Source: Pseudomonas sp. FP2335
GTDB lineage: Bacteria > Pseudomonadota > Gammaproteobacteria > Pseudomonadales > Pseudomonadaceae
Direction of reading: 5' to 3'
Length of the DNA stretch: 64,000 nucleotides
Assembly (NCBI RefSeq): GCF_030687535.1
Contig: NZ_CP117437.1
Span: 248,001-312,000 of the forward strand
Positions 9,542 through 17,045 of the stretch are shown piece after piece (the first letter of the stretch is position 1; each line of letters starts with the position of its first letter). The notes under the pieces were generated by a model, which saw only the letters and a list, made by a program, of their open reading frames with translations, was not told where the DNA came from and searched no databases. Both the position numbers and the translations under genes were made by a program.

Positions 9542-10783
9542 TCAGATCCAGGAATGCCGAGCCGGCAAGGTGCCGTTCAATCGGTAGGCGCCCACCGCGT
9601 GATACTTCCAGCGCACCGGGTCGTGCAGGGTATGCACGCGGGCGTTGCGCCAGTGACGGTCGAGGTTGAATTCGGCAAGGGTCGCGCGGCTGCCGGCCAG
9701 TTCGAAGAGTTTCTCGCTGACCAGCAGCGACACTTCGGTGGTCAGCACTTTCGCTTCGGCCACGGCAATCGAGGCACGGGCGGCGGATTGCGCGGTGATC
9801 GGCGCGGCACTGACCTGGTCGAGTACCTGGCCGGCCTTGCGCAGCAGGGCCTCGGCGGCATGCAGTTCGATCTTCAGCCTGCCGATGTCGGCGATCACAT
9901 ACAGGTCGTCGCTGGCGCGTTCGACCTTGGCATCGATCCACGGGCGCGAACGTTCGCGCACGAAGGCGATGGTGTCGTCGAGGGCGCCGCGGGCGATGCC
10001 GGCGTCGATGGCGGCCTGGATCAGTTGCGACACGGCGCCCTGGATATTCGGGGTGTCGCCGATGCGCCAGTTGTCGACCACCAGCTCGGCGTCCACCGGC
10101 ACGTGATCGAGCAGCACCGTGCCGCTGGCGGTGGTGCGTTGGCCGAAGCCCGACCAATCGTCCACGATGCGCAGCCCCTCGGTGCCGCGGCGTACAAAGG
10201 CCATGACCTGTTTGCCGTCATCGTTGAGTGCCTTAATCGCCACCCAGTGAGCGAACAGTGCGCCAGTGGAATAGAACTTCTGACCGCTGATCACGTAGCC
10301 GTCGCCCTTGGCGGTGATGCGCGCCTTGAGTTCCAGGGTGTTCTTGGTGCCGCGTTCCGGGCCGCCATTGCCGATGCGCCAACCGTCGAGGACGCTCTGG
10401 AATAGCTGCTTTTTCTGGCGCTCGGTGGCCGCGCCCTGCAACAGGTGCAGGATGCCGAAATGGTTCTGCGGGATCTGGCCGAGGGCGGGATCGGCCGCGC
10501 TGATGATCGCGAACACCTCGGCCAGGGTCACGAATGACACCTGCGGGCCGCCGTATTCGCGGGGAATGGAAATACTGCCCAGGCCACTGCGGGTGAACTG
10601 TTCGAGCTGTGCCCACGGCAGCTTGCGTTGCTGATCGCGCGTGGCGGCTTGCAGGCGTGCCGCCTGGGCCAACTCGTGGGCGGCGTTGAGTGCCTCTGCA
10701 TCGTTGCGCAGCACGGCGGCCGGCAACAGCAGGGGGGCGACGTCCAGATCACTCTGGGGGGGTGTTAGAGCCAAGTTAGACAT
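9542..10783 (-). CDS. SfnB-family (acyl-CoA dehydrogenase fold) oxidoreductase, copy 2
   Basis: 413 residues with an AAGGAG ribosome site ahead of the ATG at 10783. It is clearly a paralogue of the next gene: both carry GLGSIS/GLWGIS plus PREYGG/PKEYGG, KFYSTGA, DDWSGFGQRTT and an almost identical C-terminus (RHWRNARVHTLHDPVRWKYH). Copy 2 is the first gene of a three-gene operon (copy 2, copy 1, LLM monooxygenase). The AT-rich 190-base region upstream probably holds the promoter. Two related enzymes plus a luciferase-type monooxygenase suggest a stepwise oxidation of one organosulfur compound, or two compounds. This is inference. Confidence 0.85.
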   Translation of the reverse strand: MSNLALTPPQSDLDVAPLLLPAAVLRNDAEALNAAHELAQAARLQAATRDQQRKLPWAQLEQFTRSGLGSISIPREYGGPQVSFVTLAEVFAIISAADPALGQIPQNHFGILHLLQGAATERQKKQLFQSVLDGWRIGNGGPERGTKNTLELKARITAKGDGYVISGQKFYSTGALFAHWVAIKALNDDGKQVMAFVRRGTEGLRIVDDWSGFGQRTTASGTVLLDHVPVDAELVVDNWRIGDTPNIQGAVSQLIQAAIDAGIARGALDDTIAFVRERSRPWIDAKVERASDDLYVIADIGRLKIELHAAEALLRKAGQVLDQVSAAPITAQSAARASIAVAEAKVLTTEVSLLVSEKLFELAGSRATLAEFNLDRHWRNARVHTLHDPVRWKYHAVGAYRLNGTLPARHSWI

Positions 10784-10970
10784 CAGCGCCGCTCCTTGGC
10801 TGCACGCAATGCCCTGGCGTTATGCACCGGGGTAATTCTGACCATACCGACCTCGCATTCAATGAAATGGAAACAGAAAAATCAAAGATGTCCGGTGGTC
10901 CGGTGCATATACCCTAAGCGTGTTAAATATTTAAATAAACGCGCTTTTTGGAATAAGCATAGAAGGTCTG
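10784..10970 (-). promoter_or_regulatory. Probable promoter region of the SfnB/LLM operon
   Basis: AT-rich non-coding stretch unlike its surroundings. It contains the perfect palindrome TTAAATATTTAA (10923-10934) and GGAATAAGCATAG (10950-10962) on the plus strand. GAATAAG also occurs ahead of the cystine-transporter operon at 14471, so it may be part of a shared sulfur-control site such as a CysB half-site. No confident -35/-10 pair was assigned. Confidence 0.4.
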
Positions 10971-11735
10971 TCACCCCGGTTCGCAGGGCGAGCCAAGGGG
11001 CCGTGGTTGATAGATCGACGCCGTGCCGGCCGGGCGGGCTGGCGCCCCGGCGGCGATGCGCAAAGTGCGTGTTGGCGCCCAGCGCGAATTGTTGCCCACG
11101 CGATCGAGAATGCAGTAGGTGATGTCCAGGCGGCTGTCGTCGCCGGCTTCGACAATCACGGCCGAAGGCACCCACACGTGCAGGGGCTGGCCGACGTCCC
11201 TGGTCTGGAGCTTGGGCAGGTCCAGGCGTACATCGCCCCAGCGCAGGGTGATGGCGTCGCCGCGGGTCATGTTCAGGTACGGCTCGATGGTCAGGGGAAC
11301 ACCGCGCCGCACCTGGCTGGGGTTGATGCCGTAGCGGCGAATGGTGTCGGGCAGGCCCACGGGGGCGAGGTTGAGGTTTTCGTCGCTGTACAGCGGCGAG
11401 GGCAGGCCGCCGGGGTAGTTGGTCTTGACCCGCACCCGCGTCACCGCCGAGCGCGCCGGTGCGTGGCCGACTTGCATGACTTGGTAATGCACCTGGGCCG
11501 GGCCATCGAGCACGAAACTTTCCGGCACCCGCAAGTGGGTTGGCGTGCCGATCTTGCACGTGGTCACGCGCCGTGAGGCGGCAAAGCAGTTGTTCCAGAA
11601 CAGCTCGATCAGGTCGCCTTCTTCCATGCCGGGGTAGGGCGCAATGTCGACCTGCAAATGTGCGGCGGCCAGGGCATTGATGCCGTTTCCCAGGGCCTGG
11701 GGCAGTGTTGGCGCGGTGAGCAGGGTGTGCGTCAT
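10971..11735 (-). CDS. Protein of unknown function with a duplicated beta-rich domain
   Basis: 254 residues; AAGGAG precedes the ATG at 11735. I do not recognise the family. Two segments of about 80 residues are alike. Residues about 27-106 (PYPGMEEGDLIELFW, then TPTHLRVP, VHYQVMQVG, TRVRV) align with about 145-226 (PYLNMTRGDAITLRW, QPLHVWVP, LDITYCILDRVG, TRTLRI). The alternating hydrophobic pattern suggests two beta-sandwich (Ig-like) domains. No signal peptide or membrane helix is visible, which points to the cytoplasm or non-classical export. It is upstream of, and in the same direction as, the SfnB operon but separated by 187 bases. A role in sulfur metabolism is suggested only by position. 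Confidence 0.7.
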   Translation of the reverse strand: MTHTLLTAPTLPQALGNGINALAAAHLQVDIAPYPGMEEGDLIELFWNNCFAASRRVTTCKIGTPTHLRVPESFVLDGPAQVHYQVMQVGHAPARSAVTRVRVKTNYPGGLPSPLYSDENLNLAPVGLPDTIRRYGINPSQVRRGVPLTIEPYLNMTRGDAITLRWGDVRLDLPKLQTRDVGQPLHVWVPSAVIVEAGDDSRLDITYCILDRVGNNSRWAPTRTLRIAAGAPARPAGTASIYQPRPLGSPCEPG

Positions 11736-12105
11736 AAGTCATCTCCTTGATGCAGCCAGCAGCAATCGTTCCGGCCCTTTGCACACAGGTGTGCAGGGGG
11801 CTGAAAAGCACGGTGCAGTGAATAGCCGGGATAGGATCCAATCCTCAGGGAGCTAGATAAGAGGGTTGGCCAAGGAGCGTCAATGGCGGCAAAAGGCTAA
11901 ACGGCGGGCAGGGAGATATTCAGAAGGGTCTGACTGGCGGGGGGATTTTAAGAGGCACACGTGCGAGGACTTTTTGTAGGCCTCGCAGTGGGTAGTGAGC
12001 GGGCTTGCCCCGCGCTGGAGTGCGCAGCGCTCCCAAAAATCCTGGGGCCGCTTCGCAGCCCAGCGGGAGCAAGCTCCCTCGCCACAGAAGAGGAGTGTCG
12101 GGGTG
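11736..12105. other. Intergenic region with REP-like palindromes
   Basis: 370 bases without a convincing gene. The part next to 11736 must hold the promoter of the unknown gene; it includes CACACAGGTGTG, a short palindrome. From about 11992 to 12086 there are decayed repeat elements, including GTGAGCGGGCTTGCCCCGCG and the palindromic GGGAGCAAGCTCCC. These belong to a different repeat subfamily from the other REPINs in the window. Confidence 0.5.
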
Positions 12106-12852
12106 TCAGTGGGCGAGGAATTTGCTCAGGAACTGTTTGGTGCGTTCTTCCTTGGGGTTGGCGAACAGGGCCTTGGCTTCGCCTTGCTCGACGATCACGC
12201 CCTTGTCGAAGAAGATCACCCGGTTGGCCACGTCCCGCGCAAAGCTCATCTCGTGGGTGACGATGACCATGGTGCGGTTCTCTTCGGCCAGGCTGCGGAT
12301 GGTCGCCAGCACTTCGCCCACCAGTTCCGGGTCGAGGGCGGAAGTGGGTTCGTCGAACAGAATCACCTCCGGTTCCATGGCCAGCGCCCGGGCAATTGCC
12401 ACGCGCTGCTGCTGGCCGCCGGACAGGCGCCGCGGGTAGGCGTCTTCCTTGCCCGCCAGGCCGACCCGTTCCAGCAGCTTGCGCCCCAGGGCAACCGCCG
12501 CGTCGCGAGGCATCTTCTTGACCACGGTAGGGCCTTCGATGACGTTTTCCAACGCGGTGCGGTGGGGGAACAGGTTGAAGTTCTGGAACACGAAACCCAC
12601 GTGCTGGCGCAAGCGCCGCACCAGGCCTTGTTGCTGGTTGATGGATTTGCTGCTGTCGATCTCGATGTCACCCACCTTGATGCGACCGCTGGTGGGTTGT
12701 TCGAGGAAATTCAGGCAGCGCAGGAAGGTGGTCTTGCCGGAACCGCTGGGGCCGATGATGGCGATGACTTCGCCTTCCTTGACCTCGAGGTCGATGCCGT
12801 TGAGTACCACCTGGCCCTTGAATTGTTTGGTCAGTTTTTCAACCACGATCAT
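12106..12852 (-). CDS. tcyN: Amino-acid (cystine-type) ABC transporter ATP-binding protein
   Basis: 248 residues, typical of polar amino-acid ABC ATPases (GlnQ/TcyN/YecC). Walker A GPSGSGKT is at residues 34-41, the signature is LSGGQQQR and Walker B is [14 protein letters not shown]. It is the last gene of a three-gene operon after the permease (3-base gap). The adjacent D-cysteine desulfhydrase gene gives the same set as the E. coli fliY-dcyD-yecSC region, which takes up L-cystine and other sulfur amino acids, so the cystine assignment is well supported by context. Confidence 0.9.
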   Translation of the reverse strand: MIVVEKLTKQFKGQVVLNGIDLEVKEGEVIAIIGPSGSGKTTFLRCLNFLEQPTSGRIKVGDIEIDSSKSINQQQGLVRRLRQHVGFVFQNFNLFPHRTALENVIEGPTVVKKMPRDAAVALGRKLLERVGLAGKEDAYPRRLSGGQQQRVAIARALAMEPEVILFDEPTSALDPELVGEVLATIRSLAEENRTMVIVTHEMSFARDVANRVIFFDKGVIVEQGEAKALFANPKEERTKQFLSKFLAH

Positions 12853-12855
12853 GGG

Positions 12856-13521
12856 TCAAGACTCCAGGTCATGCCGGTTGACCCGGTCTTCCAGACGATT
12901 TTGCAAATGCGCCAGGATGCTCGCCAGGATCCAGTAGATCAGGGCGGCGGACAGGTACATGGTGAAGATTTCAAAGGTGCGTGCCGACACCAGTTGTGCC
13001 TGGCGGAACAGTTCGGGCACCTGGATGGTGGCGGCCAGCGCGGTGTCCTTGACCAGTGAAATAAAGCTGTTGCCCAGCGGCGGCAAGGCCGTGCGCATGG
13101 CCTGCGGCAGGATGGCCCGGCGCAGGGTCTGCGCGCGGGTCATGCCGATACTGGCCGCGGCTTCCCACTGGCCGCGCTCGATGGAGCTGATGGCGGCGCG
13201 CAGGATTTCACAGGCGTAGGCGGCCATGTTCAGCGAAAAGCCGATCATGGCCGCCGGGATCGGATCCAGCTCGATGCCCACTTGCGGCAAGCCGTAGTAG
13301 ATCAAAAACAGCTGCACCAGCAAGGGCGTGCCGCGAAAGAACGACACGTAGACTCGGGCGGTCCAGCTCAATAGCTTGAAGCGCGACAGGCGCATCAAGG
13401 CCAGGCCGAAGCCCAGCAGCAAACCGAAGAACATCCCGCCGAGGCTGAGAATCACCGTGTAATACGCGCCCTTGAGCAGAAAGGGCGCGGAGTCCAGCGC
13501 GAGTTGGAAACCTGCTTCCAT
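12856..13521 (-). CDS. tcyL: Amino-acid (cystine-type) ABC transporter permease
   Basis: 221 residues with about five membrane helices and the HisM-family EAA loop (QWEAAASIGMTRAQTLRRAI, about residues 119-138). This loop contacts the ATPase. Its ATG shares bases with the TAA of the binding-protein gene (TAATG), indicating translational coupling. It forms the inner-membrane channel for cystine or a related amino acid. Confidence 0.9.
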   Translation of the reverse strand: MEAGFQLALDSAPFLLKGAYYTVILSLGGMFFGLLLGFGLALMRLSRFKLLSWTARVYVSFFRGTPLLVQLFLIYYGLPQVGIELDPIPAAMIGFSLNMAAYACEILRAAISSIERGQWEAAASIGMTRAQTLRRAILPQAMRTALPPLGNSFISLVKDTALAATIQVPELFRQAQLVSARTFEIFTMYLSAALIYWILASILAHLQNRLEDRVNRHDLES

Positions 13522-14315
13522 TATTGAGTGACGTCAGCGGCGAAGTACTTCTCGGACAGCTTCTTCAAGGTGCCATCGGCGCGCAGCTTGTCGAGGGCCT
13601 TGTTTACCGCGTCGAGCAGTTCGGGCTCGCCTTTACGCAGGGCAACCCCGGCTTCCTGGCGCGAGAAAGCAGCGCCGGCAGCGGCGGTGTCGGTGGCTTT
13701 CTTCGCATATTCGAGGGCGGCCAGGCGGTCGATCAGGATGGCGTCGGTACGGCCGATGCGCAGGTCCTGGAACTTGGTCGGGTCATCGTTATAGGTCTTG
13801 ATAATGGCTTTAGGCTGATTGTCCTTGAGCCATTGCTCGTAATTGGTGCCCAGGCCCACACCGACTTTCTTGCCGGCCAGGTCATCGGCGGTCTTGATGG
13901 TGTCGACGTTTTTCGCCAGGGTCAGCGCTTGAATGCCGGAGACGGTGTACGGCTTGGAGAAGTCATACTTCTTCTTGCGTTCTTCGGAGATGGTCACTTG
14001 GTTGACCACCGCGTCGAGGCGCTTGGATTCCAGGGCGGCGAGGATGCCGTCCCATGGCGTGGCTTGCAGTTTGACCTTGACGCCCAGCTCTTTGGCCAGG
14101 GCTTCGGACAGCTCCACTTCGAAGCCGCTGAGCTTGCCGCTTTCATCGACGAAGCTGAACGGTGGGTAGGTGCCTTCCAGGCCGATCTTGATCTCGCCAG
14201 CCTTCTTGATGTTGTCCAGCTGTTCACCCGCGACGGCTTGGCCGATCAGGCCAGCGCCGAGTGCCAGGCCCAAAGTGCCAACCAACAACGTGCGACGGAA
14301 TACAGAAATAGTCAT
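13521..14315 (-). CDS. tcyJ: Cystine-type ABC transporter substrate-binding protein
   Basis: 264 residues with a clear signal peptide (MTISVFRRTLLVGTLGLALG, ending near AVAG-EQ). The type 3 solute-binding signature GEIKIGLEGTYPPFSFVDES is near residues 36-55, and GKLSGFEVELSEALAKELG follows. It resembles FliY/TcyJ, the periplasmic cystine receptor. It is the first gene of tcyJLN. The leader carries GAATA-N6-TATTC (14471-14486), a candidate operator. Confidence 0.9.
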   Translation of the reverse strand: MTISVFRRTLLVGTLGLALGAGLIGQAVAGEQLDNIKKAGEIKIGLEGTYPPFSFVDESGKLSGFEVELSEALAKELGVKVKLQATPWDGILAALESKRLDAVVNQVTISEERKKKYDFSKPYTVSGIQALTLAKNVDTIKTADDLAGKKVGVGLGTNYEQWLKDNQPKAIIKTYNDDPTKFQDLRIGRTDAILIDRLAALEYAKKATDTAAAGAAFSRQEAGVALRKGEPELLDAVNKALDKLRADGTLKKLSEKYFAADVTQ

Positions 14316-14470
14316 GAAATGCCCCTGTGTTTTTTGTGTTGAGCGAAGCAGGTGACGCAGTGGTCGTATCCTGCCTTAAAGCGCGTAGCGCGTCTTCGCC
14401 TGCGGCGCGATGATAGAGCGGGTTTTTAAGACTTGAAAATAATATAAATCTTGTTTGATATTCTATTGTG

Positions 14471-14486
14471 GAATAAGTGGCTATTC
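14471..14486. promoter_or_regulatory. Small inverted repeat ahead of tcyJ (candidate regulator site)
   Basis: GAATA and TATTC separated by six bases, in the AT-rich stretch 156-171 bases upstream of the tcyJ start. The GAATAAG half also appears before the SfnB operon. LysR-type regulators such as CysB bind this kind of spaced half-site, but no consensus comparison was possible. Confidence 0.3.
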
Positions 14487-14488
14487 TA

Positions 14489-14581
14489 ATGTGGGAGCGG
14501 GCTTGCTCGCCAATGCGGTGCATCAGTCAACGCATAGGCTGAATGACACACCGCTTTCGCGAGCAAGCCCGCTCCCACATT
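14489..14581. repeat. REPIN
   Basis: Inverted REP pair (GTGGGAGCGGGCTTGCTCGC on the left, GCGAGCAAGCCCGCTCCCAC on the right) between dcyD and tcyJ. It separates the desulfhydrase gene from the transporter genes. Confidence 0.85.
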
Positions 14582-14596
14582 TTGATCCTTGTTCCT

Positions 14597-15592
14597 TCAG
14601 CTAAAGGCGGCGCCATAAGCAAACAACGCCGGCGCCCCGCCGGTGTGCAGGAAAATGATCGGGCCATCCTCAAACCGCTGGCGCCCGATCCCGTCCAACA
14701 ATCCGGCCATGGCCTTGCCAGTGTAGACCGGGTCCAGCAGCAGGCCTTCCTGGCTTGCCAATAGCTTGACCGCCGAAAGGGTGCCGGCGTTCGGTTCGCC
14801 GTAGCGCGGGCCGAAGTATTCGTCCCACAGGATCACTTTGAACGCCTCGGGAATCGCCACGCCGAGCAACTCGGCGGTGCGTGCGGCCAGGCCTTCGACT
14901 TTCGGGCGCTGGGCTTCGTCGGTGCGCGAAACGGTGACGCCCACCACTGGCAAGTCCGGCAACGCTTCGCTCAGCGCCAACGCCAGGCCGCTGTGGGTGC
15001 CAGCGCTGCCGGAGGCCAGCACCACGGCGGCAAATCTGATCCCGCTGTCTTCGATCTGCGCGGCCAGTTCCAGGCCGGCGCGCACGTAACCCAGGGCGCC
15101 GAGGGCGTTGGAGCCGCCGATGGGCACCAGGTAGGGCTTCTTGCCGTTGCTGCGCAGACGGTCGGCGAGGGCGTTGAGTTGGTCGTCGGCGTTGTCGAGG
15201 TTCTCGACCAGTTCGACTTTGGCGTCGAACAGGTCCAGCAACAGACGGTTGCCGTTGCCCAGGTAGTTCGGGTCTTTGGTGTCGGTGGGGTTTTCCAGCA
15301 GCGCGACGCAGCCCAGGCCGAGCTTGGCGGCCAGCGCGGCGGTCTGGCGCACGTGGTTGGACTGGATCGCACCGGCGGTGACCAGGGTGTCGGCGCCCTG
15401 GGCGATGGCGTCGGCGGCGAGGTATTCGAGCTTGCGCAGCTTGTTGCCGCCCATGGCCAGGGGTGTGGTGTCGTCGCGCTTGACGTAGATGTCGCGGCCC
15501 AACCAGGCCGACAGCCGTTCGAGTTTTTCCAGGGCGGTGGCGCCGCCCAGCAGTTCCAGGCGGCTAAAGCGGTCGAGCTGTTGTTTGATCAT
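14597..15592 (-). CDS. dcyD: D-cysteine desulfhydrase
   Basis: 331 residues from the ATG at 15592; an upstream in-frame start at 15637 lies in the divergent promoter region and is rejected. It is a PLP fold-type II enzyme of the ACC deaminase/DcyD family. The Schiff-base lysine is Lys51 in [10 protein letters not shown], followed by the phosphate/substrate loop [19 protein letters not shown]. The reaction is D-cysteine to pyruvate, sulfide and ammonia in the cytoplasm. ACC deaminase is the main alternative, but the tcyJLN genes next to it and the cysteine-synthesis gene epsC opposite favour DcyD. Confidence 0.88.
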   Translation of the reverse strand: MIKQQLDRFSRLELLGGATALEKLERLSAWLGRDIYVKRDDTTPLAMGGNKLRKLEYLAADAIAQGADTLVTAGAIQSNHVRQTAALAAKLGLGCVALLENPTDTKDPNYLGNGNRLLLDLFDAKVELVENLDNADDQLNALADRLRSNGKKPYLVPIGGSNALGALGYVRAGLELAAQIEDSGIRFAAVVLASGSAGTHSGLALALSEALPDLPVVGVTVSRTDEAQRPKVEGLAARTAELLGVAIPEAFKVILWDEYFGPRYGEPNAGTLSAVKLLASQEGLLLDPVYTGKAMAGLLDGIGRQRFEDGPIIFLHTGGAPALFAYGAAFS

Positions 15593-15758
15593 GGCTGCGC
15601 ACGGTTGATAAAGGATGAAGCGACTATAGGCAGGCACTTTTCATCGGGCAACCGCCAATCGCTTATATCGGACAGTTCTTAGCATCACACCATTGGTTCT
15701 TAATGACGGCCAGGGTGCATACCGTAAAGTGATGGGCATTTCGTCAGGAGTGAAGACC
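15593..15758. promoter_or_regulatory. Divergent promoter region between dcyD and epsC
   Basis: 166 bases that must carry promoters for both dcyD (leftward) and epsC (rightward). AGGAG at 15746-15750 is the ribosome site for the GTG start of epsC. No clear -10/-35 hexamers were assigned. Confidence 0.5.
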
Positions 15759-16685
15759 GTGAGTGAGCGTTCCAGTCATTGGCAATTACAGACCATCGTC
15801 AGCCAACTGCGCGGCGCCCGGGACCAGTGGCGAACGCGCAATGGCCGTTTGAGTGGCGAGCATGGCGGGCGCGAGTTGCCGTCGCGCGAGGCGGTGGCGC
15901 AAATTCTTGACGCGTTGTGCGGGGCGCTGTTCCCGATGCGCCTGGGCCCGGTGGATTTGCGCGAGGAAAGTGAAGATTTCTACGTCGGCCATACCCTCGA
16001 CGTCGCACTCAACGCCTTGCTCGGCCAGGCGCGCCTGGAACTGCGCTACGCCGCCCGCCAAGGCGGCCAGGATGACCGCGAGGTCGATGCGCGGGCGATC
16101 CGCCTGATCCAGGATTTCGCCCTGGCCCTGCCCTCCCTGCGCAGCCTATTGGACACCGATGTCCTCGCCGCCTACCACGGCGACCCGGCGGCGCGCAGCG
16201 TAGATGAAGTGCTGCTGTGCTACCCCGGCATCCTGGCGGTGATTCACCATCGCCTGGCCCACCATCTGTACCGCGCCGGGCTGCCGTTGCTGGCGCGGAT
16301 CAGCGCAGAAATCGCGCACTCGGCCACCGGCATCGACATCCATCCCGGCGCGCAGATCGGCCCGAGTTTCTTCATCGACCACGGGACCGGCGTGGTGATC
16401 GGCGAGACCGCGATCATCGGCGAGCGCGTGCGCATCTACCAGGCTGTGACCCTGGGGGCCAAACGCTTCCCGGCGGATGAAGACGGGCAGTTGCAGAAAG
16501 GCCACCCACGCCACCCGATTGTCGAGGATGACGTGGTGATCTACGCCGGCGCGACGATCCTGGGGCGCATCACCATCGGCCAGGGCTCGACCATCGGCGG
16601 TAATGTGTGGCTGACGCGCAGCGTGCCGGCGGGGGCGAACATTACCCAGGCGAACCTGCAGCATGATGACGGTGCGCAGAAATAA
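15759..16685 (+). CDS. epsC: Serine O-acetyltransferase (EpsC type)
   Basis: 308 residues using the GTG at 15759, which lies 8 bases after AGGAG. ATGs at 15693 and 15732 lack such a site. The C-terminal part shows left-handed beta-helix hexapeptide repeats (GIDIHPGAQIGPSFFIDHG, then VVIGETAIIGERVRIYQAVT, and VVIYAGATILGRITIG). Catalytic histidines of the CysE family fall in IDIHPGAQIG and FFIDHGTG. It transfers acetyl from acetyl-CoA to L-serine, giving O-acetylserine for cysteine synthesis. The 300-residue length with a long N-terminal helical region fits the EpsC-like group rather than the shorter CysE. Transcribed divergently from dcyD. Confidence 0.88.
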   Translation: MSERSSHWQLQTIVSQLRGARDQWRTRNGRLSGEHGGRELPSREAVAQILDALCGALFPMRLGPVDLREESEDFYVGHTLDVALNALLGQARLELRYAARQGGQDDREVDARAIRLIQDFALALPSLRSLLDTDVLAAYHGDPAARSVDEVLLCYPGILAVIHHRLAHHLYRAGLPLLARISAEIAHSATGIDIHPGAQIGPSFFIDHGTGVVIGETAIIGERVRIYQAVTLGAKRFPADEDGQLQKGHPRHPIVEDDVVIYAGATILGRITIGQGSTIGGNVWLTRSVPAGANITQANLQHDDGAQK

Positions 16686-16701
16686 GTCGGACACGGACCC
16701 C

Positions 16702-16791
16702 ATGTGGGAGCTGGCTTGCCTGCGATAGCGATCTGTCTGTGCCAAATGTATTGGCTGGTACACCGCTATCGCAGGCAAGCCAGCTCCCACA
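16702..16791. repeat. REPIN, second subtype
   Basis: Inverted pair of the subtype GTGGGAGCTGGCTTGCCTGC ... GCAGGCAAGCCAGCTCCCAC, which differs from the commoner GCGGGC subtype at several positions. It follows epsC. Confidence 0.85.
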
Positions 16792-16920
16792 GTTTTGTGC
16801 ACATTTCACACCCAAATTGCTGAACGATTTGCCATCCCCGCTCGTCATAGCCTTCCCTGAGCTAGTGTAGGAATCACCTACCACTCAGCCCTGCGATTAG
16901 TCCCGGAGCGCCTATCCATG

Positions 16921-16948
16921 TTTAACTTGAACACTCGTTCAAGTTAAA
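16921..16948. promoter_or_regulatory. 28-base palindrome, candidate TetR-type operator of the BCCT gene
   Basis: Perfect inverted repeat with 12-base arms (TTTAACTTGAAC and GTTCAAGTTAAA) around a 4-base centre (ACTC). It lies about 94 bases upstream of the BCCT transporter start. TTGAAC...GTTCAA is the form of site bound by many TetR-family repressors, including BetI-like choline sensors. No regulator gene is adjacent. A 9-codon frame (ATG at 16918, GGAG at 16905) overlaps it. Confidence 0.6.
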
Positions 16949-16988
16949 TCCGGTGGTTCGCTGCCCGCTCACAACAGGAGGCTTACCT

Positions 16989-17045
16989 TTGCTGAGTCCG
17001 TTTTATACAGCCACATCCCCCACCCTCGGGGTGCATCGCTCATGA
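16989..17045 (+). CDS. Possible 18-residue leader ORF coupled to the BCCT gene
   Basis: A strong ribosome site, AGGAGG (16976-16981), is followed after 7 bases by a TTG at 16989. That frame runs 18 codons (MLSPFYTATSPTLGVHRS) and stops at a TGA (17043-17045) overlapping the ATG of the transporter gene as ATGA. The transporter ATG has no good ribosome site of its own, so translation may be coupled through this short frame. Alternatively the frame is meaningless and the real start differs. Confidence 0.35.
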   Translation: MLSPFYTATSPTLGVHRS

